Origin: an uncultured Oscillospiraceae bacterium
GTDB taxonomy: Bacteria; Bacillota; Clostridia; Oscillospirales; Acutalibacteraceae
Length of the DNA stretch: 11,859 nucleotides
Direction: 5' to 3'
NCBI GenBank assembly: GCA_910587835.1
Contig: CAJUNQ010000119.1
Coordinates: 1-11,859, forward strand
Positions 6,138 to 11,859 of this stretch are shown in pieces. Position 1 is the stretch's first letter. Each line of letters begins with the position of its first letter. The translations under genes and the position numbers were made by a program. The notes below the pieces were generated by a model. It was not told the origin of the DNA. It was given only the letters and a program-made list of their open reading frames with translations, and ran no database searches.

Positions 6138-6164
6138 TATATAAAATCTCGTTTGTTTTATATA
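6138..6164 (+). other. AT-rich hairpin downstream of trmD
   Basis: TATATAAAA (6138-6146) and TTTTATATA (6156-6164) are perfect complements around a 9-nt loop, starting 11 nt after the trmD stop. A second imperfect stem follows (GTGG and GAAAG with CTTTC and CCAC, about 6181-6224). Neither has a classical GC stem plus T-tract, so a role as a 3' end is uncertain. The rest of 6165-6292 is AT-rich with no gene. Confidence 0.4.
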
Positions 6165-6292
6165 TTGTGTGTAAAACAGAAGTGGTGTTGAAAGAATGAC
6201 AAAAACTTTCCACCATGCTGGGCAGGGTGCACAAATTGCTTTATTGAAAAAATTTATACTATGTTCATAGGCACGAAATTTAATTCCACTTG

Positions 6293-6320
6293 TTGACGGC
6301 GGCGGGAAATGTGATATAAT
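6293..6320 (+). promoter_or_regulatory. Sigma-A promoter of ptsH
   Basis: TTGACG (6293-6298), a 16-nt spacer and TATAAT (6315-6320). A/T-rich sequence just upstream (6241-6285) resembles an UP element. Transcription should start near 6327, which leaves a leader of about 175 nt before ptsH. Confidence 0.8.
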
Positions 6321-6326
6321 TAAGCC

Positions 6327-6496
6327 TAGAAAGCCATAGAGGCGAGGCATTTGCTCCGCGCCCAGGGAGAACCAGGTGGCTGCCTGCATATGGTATGAAC
6401 ATCTTATTTTCCCAAGGTTCTTGAAGTCTTTCGTAAGGAGTCCGAAAGTTCATCGAAAACCCAAGCATCGATTTCAAAAATTCTGTAGGAGAGTGA
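6327..6496 (+). promoter_or_regulatory. Long untranslated leader of ptsH
   Basis: About 170 nt lie between the predicted start of transcription and the HPr start codon, long for so small a gene. CTTTCG and CGAAAG can pair around 6428-6446, and ATGAAC (near 6396) with GTTCAT (near 6448), which would enclose the first stem. I do not recognise a known riboswitch. The ribosome site AGGAGAG is at 6487-6493. Confidence 0.4.
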
Positions 6497-6502
6497 ATGT
6501 AC

Positions 6503-6766
6503 ATGTGCGCAAAAGAAGTTTTGGTTCAGAATCAGGTTGGTCTTCACGCCCGTCCGGCAACGTTCTTTATTCAGAAGGCCAACGAGTTCAAGTCCTCTAT
6601 CTGGGTGGAGAAGGAGGAGCGCAGGGTTAACGCCAAGAGTTTGCTGGGCGTGCTGAGCCTGGGCATTGTAGGCGGGGTGACCATTCGCATTATTGCGGAC
6701 GGTTCTGACGAGCAGCAGGCGGTGGACGCGCTGGTGGCGCTGGTCAACTCCGGCTTTGCGGAGTAA
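6503..6766 (+). CDS. ptsH: Phosphocarrier protein HPr
   Basis: HPr of the phosphotransferase system, 87 residues. It carries phosphate from enzyme I on His15 to sugar-specific EIIA proteins; in Firmicutes HPrK also phosphorylates Ser46, making it a cofactor of CcpA. The motifs are QVGLHARPATFF (His15) and NAKSLLGVLSLGI (Ser46). Having His15 rules out Crh. ATG at 6497 is also possible and closer to AGGAGAG. I prefer ATG 6503 because it puts His and Ser exactly at 15 and 46 and leaves about 9 nt after the ribosome site. The gene is transcribed alone, from its own promoter to a strong terminator; enzyme I is not in the window. Confidence 0.96.
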   Translation: MCAKEVLVQNQVGLHARPATFFIQKANEFKSSIWVEKEERRVNAKSLLGVLSLGIVGGVTIRIIADGSDEQQAVDALVALVNSGFAE

Positions 6767-6788
6767 ATCTCAAGAACAGAGTATGAAT

Positions 6789-6820
6789 GGCATCGCACCC
6801 CTAGCGATGCCTTTTCCTTT
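6789..6820 (+). terminator. Intrinsic terminator of ptsH
   Basis: GGCATCGC (6789-6796) and GCGATGCC (6804-6811) form a perfect 8-bp stem with a 7-nt loop, followed by TTTTCCTTT. It is a textbook rho-independent terminator, 22 nt after the ptsH stop. The large hairpin-rich repeat begins immediately after its T-tract. Confidence 0.93.
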
Positions 6821-7286
6821 CCCCCAGCGTGACGCTGGACCCAATTCGCGAAGCGGGCTGGCACGCCAGCCCTACTGGGAGGGGGTAGCGAGGTGCGTAG
6901 TCGCGGTTTGGGGGTTGGTTGGACCAGCGGGCTTTTTTAGGGCGGTTGCGGGTGGCATGGGTGGCGGAGCCGGCATCGCGGGCCGGAAAGTTATTTGTCC
7001 CCACACGGTAGGTGCGCGAATTGAAAGTTCTTGAGGATTCTTAAGGGACTTCTTTCAAGAAGTCCCTTAAGCCGCCGGAGGCGACCTTGCCCTTGACCTT
7101 AAACACCCCAAAAACGCAGGAGGGTAGGGGGTCTCGGCTTCGCCTCGGTCGGTTCGCAGCTTGTCTGCCACCGGCAGACGCTCACCCCTCGCCGGGGGTT
7201 TCTTATCGAATGGCCGCGAAGCGGACGCTCGACAATGCCCTTAAAGCCCTAAGCGTCGGGGGCGGGCGGGGTGGGACGCTGCCGCT
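6821..7286. repeat. Hairpin-rich intergenic repeat, copy 1
   Basis: This matches 11222-11718 over its length in the same orientation. Shared blocks include the opening CCCCCAGCGTGACGCTGG, a GGCTGGC-AC-GCCAGCC hairpin, GAGGTGCGTAGTCGCGG, the stem-loop at 7040-7071, CCGCCGGAGGCGACC, GCAGGAGGGTAG, TATCGAATGGCCGC and CCCTAAGCGTCGG. Hairpins in this copy include CAGCG-TGA-CGCTG (6825-6837), the 14-bp stem at 7040-7071, GTCTGCC-ACC-GGCAGAC (7163-7179), ACCCC/GGGGT (7184-7199) and the CGAATG-type hairpin with CCGC-GAA-GCGG (7207-7231). There is no credible reading frame. It may be a REP/BIME-like element or an untranslated structured RNA. Confidence 0.85.
7040..7071. repeat. Covarying 14-bp stem-loop, copy 1
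   Basis: CTTAAGGGACTTCT, loop TTCA, AGAAGTCCCTTAAG: a perfect 14-bp stem. Compared with the second copy at 11500-11531, four base pairs differ and all are compensated, while the loop is identical. Confidence 0.9.
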
Positions 7287-7524
7287 GCCCTCGGTGGCCG
7301 GGCGAGCGCGGCTTGCCCGCAGGGCAAGTCGCGTGAGCAAAGAGTCACCGAACCGCCACCCACGCAAAGCGCCGTGTGCGGGATCTCTACACGGGCCAAT
7401 TGCCCGCCAAAGGTCGCCGCCCCATAACGCCCCCAACCATCTGACGAAAGCCGCCAGTCAGCCCAGCCACAAAAACATCATCCGTCTCCCAGTCAAAAAA
7501 CACATGCCGCATGGAGGTGCGCCT
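7287..7524 (+). other. Spacer upstream of uvrC
   Basis: No gene is supported. The sequence holds one clear hairpin, CTTGCCC-GCA-GGGCAAG (about 7312-7328), and otherwise GC-rich sequence that could be the tail of the repeat to its left. The uvrC frame is open far upstream (to 7087), but this part runs through the repeat, lacks UvrC similarity and has no suitable start. The uvrC ribosome site GGAGGT is at 7513-7518. A weak promoter, TTGCCC (7400-7405), 17 nt, CATAAC (7423-7428), is possible but not convincing. Confidence 0.4.
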
Positions 7525-9399
7525 ATGGACGGCCAGGAGGAAAAACGCAAGGAGCTGCGAAAAAAAGCCATGCAGCTGCCCCTGACCCCAGGGGTCTATA
7601 TTATGCACGACAGCACAGGGGAAATCATATATATTGGCAAGGCCAAGGCCCTGAAGAACCGGGTCAGCCAGTATTTCGGCTCAGAGAAGAACCACGACGC
7701 CAAGGTCCGCAAAATGACCTCGAATGTAGACTGGTTCGAGTACATTCTCACAGACAGCGAGTTTGAGGCCCTGGTTTTGGAGAGCAGCCTCATCAAGCAG
7801 CACCAGCCCAAGTATAACATTCTTCTCAAGGACGACAAGGGCTACTGCTACATTCGGGTCAGCGGCGGCGAGTGGCCCCGGGTGACGGCGGTGCTGCAAA
7901 AGGAGGAGGACGGAGCCAAGTACATCGGCCCCTACCTCAGCTTCTGGTCCATCCGTGAGACCGTGGACGCGGCCCGAAAAATCTTCCGCCTGCCGGACTG
8001 CAACCGGAAATTCCCCCAGGACTTTGGCAAGGCCCGGCCCTGCCTGAATTTTTATATCGACCAGTGCTGCGCCCCCTGCCGGGGCCGGGTGAGCCTGAAG
8101 GACTATCAGGAGGCCTTCCAGCAGGCCATGGACTTCATCAAGGGGGGCAGCGGCACCTCGGTGCGGGAGCTGACCCGGCGCATGGAGCAGGCTGCCGAGG
8201 ACCTGGACTTTGAGCTGGCCGCCCGGCTGCGGGACCGGATTAACGCCATCAACAAGCTGAAGGAGCGGCAGAAGGTGGTGGCCAGCCGGGTGGAGGAGCA
8301 GGATGTGTTCGCCCTGGCCCAGGGGGAGCAGAGCACGGCCTTTGAGGTGTTCCGCTTTACCGGTGGCAAGCTCAGCGACCGGGAGAGCTTTGTCACCGAG
8401 GGCTGTCAGCCGGACGGGGAGAGCCGCTCGGAGTTTTTGCGCCAGTATTACGCCATCCGCGACAGGATTCCCCCGGTGGTCACCCTGGACGGGCCTGTGG
8501 AGGACCAGGAGCTGGTGGCTCAGTGGCTCAGTGAAAAGCGGGGCCGGACAGTCCGGCTCAACGTGCCCCAAAAGGGCAGTCAGCGGCAGCTGGTGGAGAT
8601 GTGCCGCTCCAACGCCGCCGAGACCCTGGCCCAGCGCAGCGGCCTCGCCGGCCGTGACGCCTCTGCCCTGGACGAGCTGCGCCGGCTGCTGGGCCTGGAA
8701 AAGACCCCGGCCTATATCGAGTGCTACGACATCTCCAACCTGCAAGGGGGCGAGAACGTGGCGGGCATGGTGGTGTTTGAGAACGGCCGGCCCCTGAAGG
8801 CCGCGTACCGCCGGTTTAAAATCAAGACCGTGGAGGGGCAGGACGACTACGGCTCCATGCGGGAGGTCATCCGCCGGCGGCTGGGGGAGTACCGGGCCCA
8901 CCAGGCCCAGGGGGACGGCGCAGGCTTTGGCCGTCTGCCCGACCTGATTCTGCTGGACGGCGGCAAGGGCCATGTGGCGGCTGTGCAGCCGGTGCTGGAG
9001 GAGATGGGCGTCAACGTCCCCTTGTACGGCCTGGTGAAGGACGACAAGCACCGCACCCGGGCCATTGCCCGAACCGGGGGAGAAATCGCCATCACCTCCA
9101 CCCGGCGGGCGTTCACGCTGCTGTCCACCATTCAGGACGAGGTGCACCGGTTCGCCATAGGCTACCACCGGCAGCAGCGGAAGAAGTCCGCTGTTTCCAG
9201 CACGCTGCTGTCCATCGAAGGGGTGGGGCCTGCCCGGGCCAAGGCGCTGCTGAAGCATTTCCGCACCGTGGGGGCAGTGGGAGAGGCCACCGAAGAGGAG
9301 CTGGCCGCAGCCCCCGGCATGACCAAGCCCGCAGCGGCAAAGGTGTACCGCCACTTTCACAGTGAGGAAGCCCAGCCGCAGCCAGAGGAAGCCCCGTAA
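7525..9399 (+). CDS. uvrC: Excinuclease ABC subunit C (UvrC)
   Basis: The dual-incision nuclease of nucleotide excision repair, 624 residues. The GIY-YIG domain, which cuts 3' of the lesion, has GVYIMHD and IIYIGKAKALKNRV near residues 23-47. Cysteines C159, C173, C181/182 and C185 match the iron-sulfur-type cluster spacing of UvrC. The UVR motif that contacts UvrB is at about 213-245 (ELTRRMEQAAEDLDFELAARL). The RNase H-like domain, which cuts 5' of the lesion, has YDISNLQGGENV (Asp402) and LILLDGGKGH (Asp478). Tandem helix-hairpin-helix motifs follow (IEGVGPARAKALL). ATG 7525 is chosen for GGAGGT 6 nt upstream and the family N-terminus. The last codons (KVYRHFHSEEAQPQPEEAP) are part of a tandemly repeated segment, so the Pro/Glu-rich tail is probably dispensable. 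Confidence 0.96.
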   Translation: MDGQEEKRKELRKKAMQLPLTPGVYIMHDSTGEIIYIGKAKALKNRVSQYFGSEKNHDAKVRKMTSNVDWFEYILTDSEFEALVLESSLIKQHQPKYNILLKDDKGYCYIRVSGGEWPRVTAVLQKEEDGAKYIGPYLSFWSIRETVDAARKIFRLPDCNRKFPQDFGKARPCLNFYIDQCCAPCRGRVSLKDYQEAFQQAMDFIKGGSGTSVRELTRRMEQAAEDLDFELAARLRDRINAINKLKERQKVVASRVEEQDVFALAQGEQSTAFEVFRFTGGKLSDRESFVTEGCQPDGESRSEFLRQYYAIRDRIPPVVTLDGPVEDQELVAQWLSEKRGRTVRLNVPQKGSQRQLVEMCRSNAAETLAQRSGLAGRDASALDELRRLLGLEKTPAYIECYDISNLQGGENVAGMVVFENGRPLKAAYRRFKIKTVEGQDDYGSMREVIRRRLGEYRAHQAQGDGAGFGRLPDLILLDGGKGHVAAVQPVLEEMGVNVPLYGLVKDDKHRTRAIARTGGEIAITSTRRAFTLLSTIQDEVHRFAIGYHRQQRKKSAVSSTLLSIEGVGPARAKALLKHFRTVGAVGEATEEELAAAPGMTKPAAAKVYRHFHSEEAQPQPEEAP

Positions 9400-9930
9400 C
9401 ACAAAACAGAGACCACAGAAGACAGCATGACCGCCCACGGGCGAAGGAGCCGGGAGGGGGGGCTGTCTATTTGGCAGGTCGACAGGGGGAGAGCTGCGTG
9501 TCGCACAGAAAAAAGTGGTTGCCCCGCTGCTGCTCCCGGTGGCAAAGGCGTACCGCCACTTTCACAGTGAGGAAGCCCAGCCGCAGCCAGAGGAAGCCCC
9601 ATAACACAAACGGGGGCCACAGAAGACAGCGTGACCGCCCACAGGCAAGGAAGCCGGGAGGGGGCTGTCTGTTTGGCAGGTCGACAGGGGGGAGTTGCGT
9701 GTCGCACAGAAAGCAAACGGTTGCCCCGCTGTCGCTCCCGGGGGCAAGGGTATGCCGGTACTTTTTACAGTGAGGAAGCCCAGCCGCAGCCAGAGGAAGC
9801 CCCGTAACACAAAACAGAGACCACAGAAGACAGCATGACCGCCCACGGGCAAGGAAGCCGGGAGGGGGCTGTCTGTTTGGCAGGTCGACAGGGGGAGAGC
9901 TGCGTGCCGCGGGGAAAATGAATGATTGCC
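9336..9930 (+). repeat. Tandem triplication including the 3' end of uvrC
   Basis: Three units start at 9336, 9541 and 9743 (spacing 205 and 202 bp). Each contains CAGTGAGGAAGCCCAGCCGC, the rest of the uvrC tail and its TAA, then ACACAAA, GACCGCCCAC, GGCAGGTCGACAGGG and GCTGCGTG. Unit 1 begins inside uvrC and supplies its last 20 or so codons. Unit 2 still encodes a near-identical tail plus stop (KAYRHFHSEEAQ...), while unit 3 has a 2-base length change before the conserved part. Units 1 and 3 agree in one stretch (AAACAGAGACC) and units 2 and 3 in another (CTGTCTGTTTGG), which suggests exchange between copies. CTGTC/GACAG can form a stem in each unit. Confidence 0.9.
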
Positions 9931-10102
9931 CGGCCTCCGGGGGCGTCGAACGACCAGGAGAGCGGTTCAGACTTGTGGGAGCCGGGGCGGCGTTGGCAGG
10001 GGCCGGCGGGGCTCTGGCTGGCGAAGGAGCCGGGGGTCTGTGGCTTTCTGTGGGGCGGGTGTGGAAAAATCCCCGGAATTACGGGAAAATTTCTCCGAAA
10101 GG
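9931..10102. other. GC-rich spacer upstream of rsmD promoter
   Basis: I see no gene in it. It is G-rich on the + strand (repeated GGAGCCGGGG-like strings) and ends with CCCG-GAATTA-CGGG followed by AAAATTT (10072-10093), a short inverted repeat just before the rsmD promoter. The overlapping open frames here are low-complexity and have no ribosome sites of note. Confidence 0.4.
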
Positions 10103-10131
10103 TTGACATATCCCGGGAAAAATGGGATAAT
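10103..10131 (+). promoter_or_regulatory. Sigma-A promoter of rsmD-coaD
   Basis: TTGACA (10103-10108), a 17-nt spacer and GATAAT (10126-10131). The spacer and -10 box include ATCCC...GGGAT (10110-10128), a small inverted repeat that could be an operator or chance. The predicted leader is about 35 nt. Confidence 0.85.
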
Positions 10132-10172
10132 AACCGGTAGTGTTCGTTTGAATCAGCGGTTGAGGTGAAGGA

Positions 10173-10733
10173 ATGCGAATCATAACCGGAACGAAGCGGG
10201 GGAAAAAGCTGCTGGCCCTGGAGGGCGAGCAGGTGCGCCCCACCACCAACATGGTAAAAGAGGCCCTGTTCAACATCCTGCAATTCGGCATTGAGGGGCG
10301 CAGGTTTCTGGACCTGTTCGCGGGGTCGGGGCAGATTGGCCTGGAGGCCCTGAGCCGGGGGGCCCGGGAGGCTGTGCTGGTAGACAGCAGCCGGGACTCG
10401 GTGCGGGTGATACAGAAGAATGTGGAGGCCGCAGGCTTTGCCGGGCAGGCCCGGGTGGCGCAGTCGGACTTTGCCAGCTATTTGCGGGGGGAGCGGGGCC
10501 GGTTTGACGTGGCCTTTATCGACCCGCCTTATGAGGCGGGGCTGCTGGGCCAGGCCTTAGAGCTGACCGCAGGGGTGATGGCCCCGGGCGGGGTGATTGT
10601 CTGCGAGCACGGCAGCAAAGAGACGCCTCCAACGGAGGCGGGGGGCTTTGCCCTGAAAAAGACCCACCGCTACGGCAGAACGGCCCTCACGGTCTATCGG
10701 GCGAAGGAGACAGCTGAAGGAGCGGAAGAATGA
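10173..10733 (+). CDS. rsmD: 16S rRNA (guanine(966)-N2)-methyltransferase RsmD
   Basis: A 186-residue class I methyltransferase that puts a methyl group on N2 of G966 of 16S rRNA (E. coli numbering) using S-adenosylmethionine. The N-terminus MRIITGTKRGKKL and RPTTNMVKEALFNIL are typical of RsmD. The cofactor loop is DLFAGSGQIGLEALSRGA (from 47), with VDSS as the acidic end of the second strand, and the catalytic DPPY is at 117-120. It starts at ATG 10173 with GAGGTGAAGGA just upstream. Its stop TGA (10731-10733) overlaps the coaD ATG (10730-10732), a common clostridial pairing that implies translational coupling. Length is normal. Confidence 0.96.
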   Translation: MRIITGTKRGKKLLALEGEQVRPTTNMVKEALFNILQFGIEGRRFLDLFAGSGQIGLEALSRGAREAVLVDSSRDSVRVIQKNVEAAGFAGQARVAQSDFASYLRGERGRFDVAFIDPPYEAGLLGQALELTAGVMAPGGVIVCEHGSKETPPTEAGGFALKKTHRYGRTALTVYRAKETAEGAEE

Positions 10734-11233
10734 CGCAGCACATGAAAACAGCCATCTGCCCCGGCAGCTTTGACCCGGTGACCTTGGGGCATTTGGATAT
10801 TATCAGCCGGGCGGGGAAGATTTTTGACAGGATTATTGTGGCGGTGCCGGTGAACCCGGACAAGCGTTACAGCTTCTCGGTGGAGGAGCGCATGGACATG
10901 CTGCGCGCGGTATGCGCGGCGGAGGGCATTGGCAACGTAGAGGTAGACCGGGTAGAGGGTTTACTGGCGGACTATGCCCGGCGGAAGGGCGCGGTGGTGG
11001 TGGTAAAGGGTCTGCGGGCGTTGACGGACTTTGAGTATGAATTCCAGCAGGCGCTGACCAACAAAAAGCTGAACCCTCAGCTAGAGACCATGTTTCTCTC
11101 CACCAACGCGGAGTATATGTTTTTAAGCTCCAGCATGGTGAAGCAGGTGGCGGGCTTTGGGGGAGACATCTCCCATTTTGTACCAGAGTGCCTCTTAGCT
11201 CAAATCCAATCCCGCCTCTGCCCCCCAGCGTGA
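10730..11233 (+). CDS. coaD: Phosphopantetheine adenylyltransferase CoaD
   Basis: The fourth step of coenzyme A synthesis: transfer of AMP from ATP to 4'-phosphopantetheine, giving dephospho-CoA. The 167-residue protein has GSFDPVTLGHLDII from Gly12, with the nucleotidyltransferase TxGH at 18-21, then EYEFQQALTNKKLNP, and SSSMVKQVA at 133-140 as the ATP-binding end motif. ATG 10730 overlaps the rsmD stop and has AGGAG (10718-10722) 7 nt away; ATG 10742 (MKTAICPGSFDP) fits relatives' length better but lacks a site. The end is odd: the final Pro-Pro-Ala and the stop TGA lie inside copy 2 of the hairpin-rich repeat, so the element has rewritten the C-terminus. Confidence 0.96.
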   Translation: MTQHMKTAICPGSFDPVTLGHLDIISRAGKIFDRIIVAVPVNPDKRYSFSVEERMDMLRAVCAAEGIGNVEVDRVEGLLADYARRKGAVVVVKGLRALTDFEYEFQQALTNKKLNPQLETMFLSTNAEYMFLSSSMVKQVAGFGGDISHFVPECLLAQIQSRLCPPA

Positions 11234-11718
11234 CGCTGGACCCAATTCGCGGCGGGTGCCCCGCAGGCAATTCGCGAAGCGGGCTGGCACGCCAGCCCTA
11301 CTGGGAGGGGGTAGTGAGGTGCGTAGTCGCGGTTTGGGGGTTGTTTAAACCAGCAGGCTTTTTTTGGGGGTGGCTGCTGATCAGCGGGGCTTTTTTTAGG
11401 GCGGTTGCGGGTGACATGGGTGGCAGAGCCGGCATCGCGGGACAGAAGGTTATCTGTCCTCCACGCCGTGGGTGCGCGAATTGAAAGTCTTTGAAGATTC
11501 TTAAGAAACTTTCTTCAGAAAGTTTCTTAAGCCGCCGGAGGCGACCTTGACCTTAAAATCCTAACCAAAACGCAGGAGGGTAGGAAAACGTCCCAGTGGG
11601 ACGTTTTCCGTAGGGAACCACCGTAAGGGGTTCCCTATCGAATGGCCGCTTTAGCGGACATTCGACAAAGCCCTTAAAGCCCTAAGCGTCGGGTAGGGCG
11701 GGGTAGATTGCTGCCGCC
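11222..11718. repeat. Hairpin-rich intergenic repeat, copy 2
   Basis: The second copy of the element at 6821-7286, same orientation. Its first hairpin CAGCG-TGA-CGCTG (11226-11238) holds the coaD stop codon exactly as its three-base loop. Compared with copy 1 it has an extra duplicated block after AATTCGCG (including GCGGG-TGC-CCCGC) and a doubled CAGC...GGCTTTTTTT segment. Further hairpins are the 14-bp stem at 11500-11531, a perfect 12-bp stem GGAAAACGTCCC-AGT (11583-11609), TAGGGAACC/GGTTCCCTA (11611-11637), and CGAATG-CCGC-TTTA-GCGG-CATTCG (11639-11664). Similarity to copy 1 fades after CCCTAAGCGTCGGG and GCTGCCGC. Confidence 0.85.
11500..11531. repeat. Covarying 14-bp stem-loop, copy 2
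   Basis: CTTAAGAAACTTTC, loop TTCA, GAAAGTTTCTTAAG: a perfect 14-bp stem with the same loop and total length as the one at 7040-7071. Stem positions 7, 8, 13 and 14 differ and their partners differ to match. Confidence 0.9.
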
Positions 11719-11719
11719 A

Positions 11720-11846
11720 GGTAGTTGAGAGACTACCGGTAGGAGTTTGCCGGTACTTTTGCGAAGCAAAAGGCGACTCCTTCGGAGTCGAGGCAAACGG
11801 CGATGTTGAACGAAGTTCCACATCGGGTGACTCTGCCCGAAGGGCA
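11720..11846. other. Dense hairpin array with a perfect three-way junction
   Basis: Hairpins follow one another with almost no spacers: GGTAGT/ACTACC (11720-11737); an outer stem GTTTGCC (11745-11751) with GGCAAAC (11792-11798) enclosing CTTTTGC-GAA-GCAAAAG (11756-11772) and CGACTCC-TTC-GGAGTCG (11774-11790); then CGATGT/ACATCG with inner GAAC-GAA-GTTC (11801-11825); then TGCCC-GAA-GGGCA (11834-11846). All stems are perfect except one symmetric mismatch in the fourth. Four of the loops are GAA or its complement TTC. The array follows repeat copy 2 and runs to near the window end, so its full extent is unknown. No reading frame explains it. Confidence 0.8.
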
Positions 11847-11859
11847 ATGTCAGGAGCCC

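Noticed and set aside
7087..7524. In-frame N-terminal extension of uvrC of 146 codons
   Set aside because: It runs through the non-coding repeat, has no UvrC similarity and no ribosome site. ATG 7525 has GGAGGT and matches the family N-terminus.
9438..9852. Reverse-strand hydrophobic frames (GFLWLRLGFL) in the uvrC-tail repeats
   Set aside because: They are the antisense of the uvrC tail and its copies; frames break between units and there is no ribosome site.

Overview
The window is a GC-rich chromosomal segment of a Firmicute, most likely a gut clostridium of the Oscillospirales (Faecalibacterium/Gemmiger/Subdoligranulum-like; this placement is inference). The evidence is the core gene order ylxM-ffh-rpsP-khpA-rimM-trmD, an HPr with both His15 and Ser46, consensus sigma-A promoters and strong Shine-Dalgarno sites. 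All twelve recognisable genes are on the + strand. No RNA gene, CRISPR array or transposase gene can be supported.

Layout: 1-883 is non-coding: a structured stretch at the left edge, then an AT-rich composite tandem repeat (106-752). A consensus promoter (884-912) starts ylxM-ffh, followed by an acetyltransferase, a VOC protein, rpsP, khpA, rimM and trmD (961-6127). These genes serve protein targeting (YlxM/Ffh), ribosome assembly (S16, RimM, probably KhpA) and tRNA modification (TrmD). ptsH (HPr) follows with its own promoter, a long leader and a clear intrinsic terminator (6293-6820). Then comes a ~465-bp hairpin-rich repeat, uvrC (7525-9399), a tandem triplication that includes the 3' end of uvrC (9336-9930), a promoter, the coupled pair rsmD-coaD (10173-11233), and a second copy of the hairpin-rich repeat running into a dense hairpin array at the right edge.

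The unusual content is between the genes. Four repeat families are present: the left array, two different foldback (MITE-like) elements at 1331-1490 and 4027-4208, the uvrC-tail triplication, and the ~0.5-kb hairpin-rich element in two copies. In four cases (ylxM, the VOC gene, uvrC, coaD) the repeat meets or overlaps the stop codon of the gene before it, and three of these elements supply or rebuild the stop. The two copies of the large element share a 14-bp stem in which four base pairs differ and all four are compensated, so the fold itself appears to be conserved. The right-hand copy continues into a perfect three-way junction. This hairpin-rich element is the best candidate here for an undescribed system.
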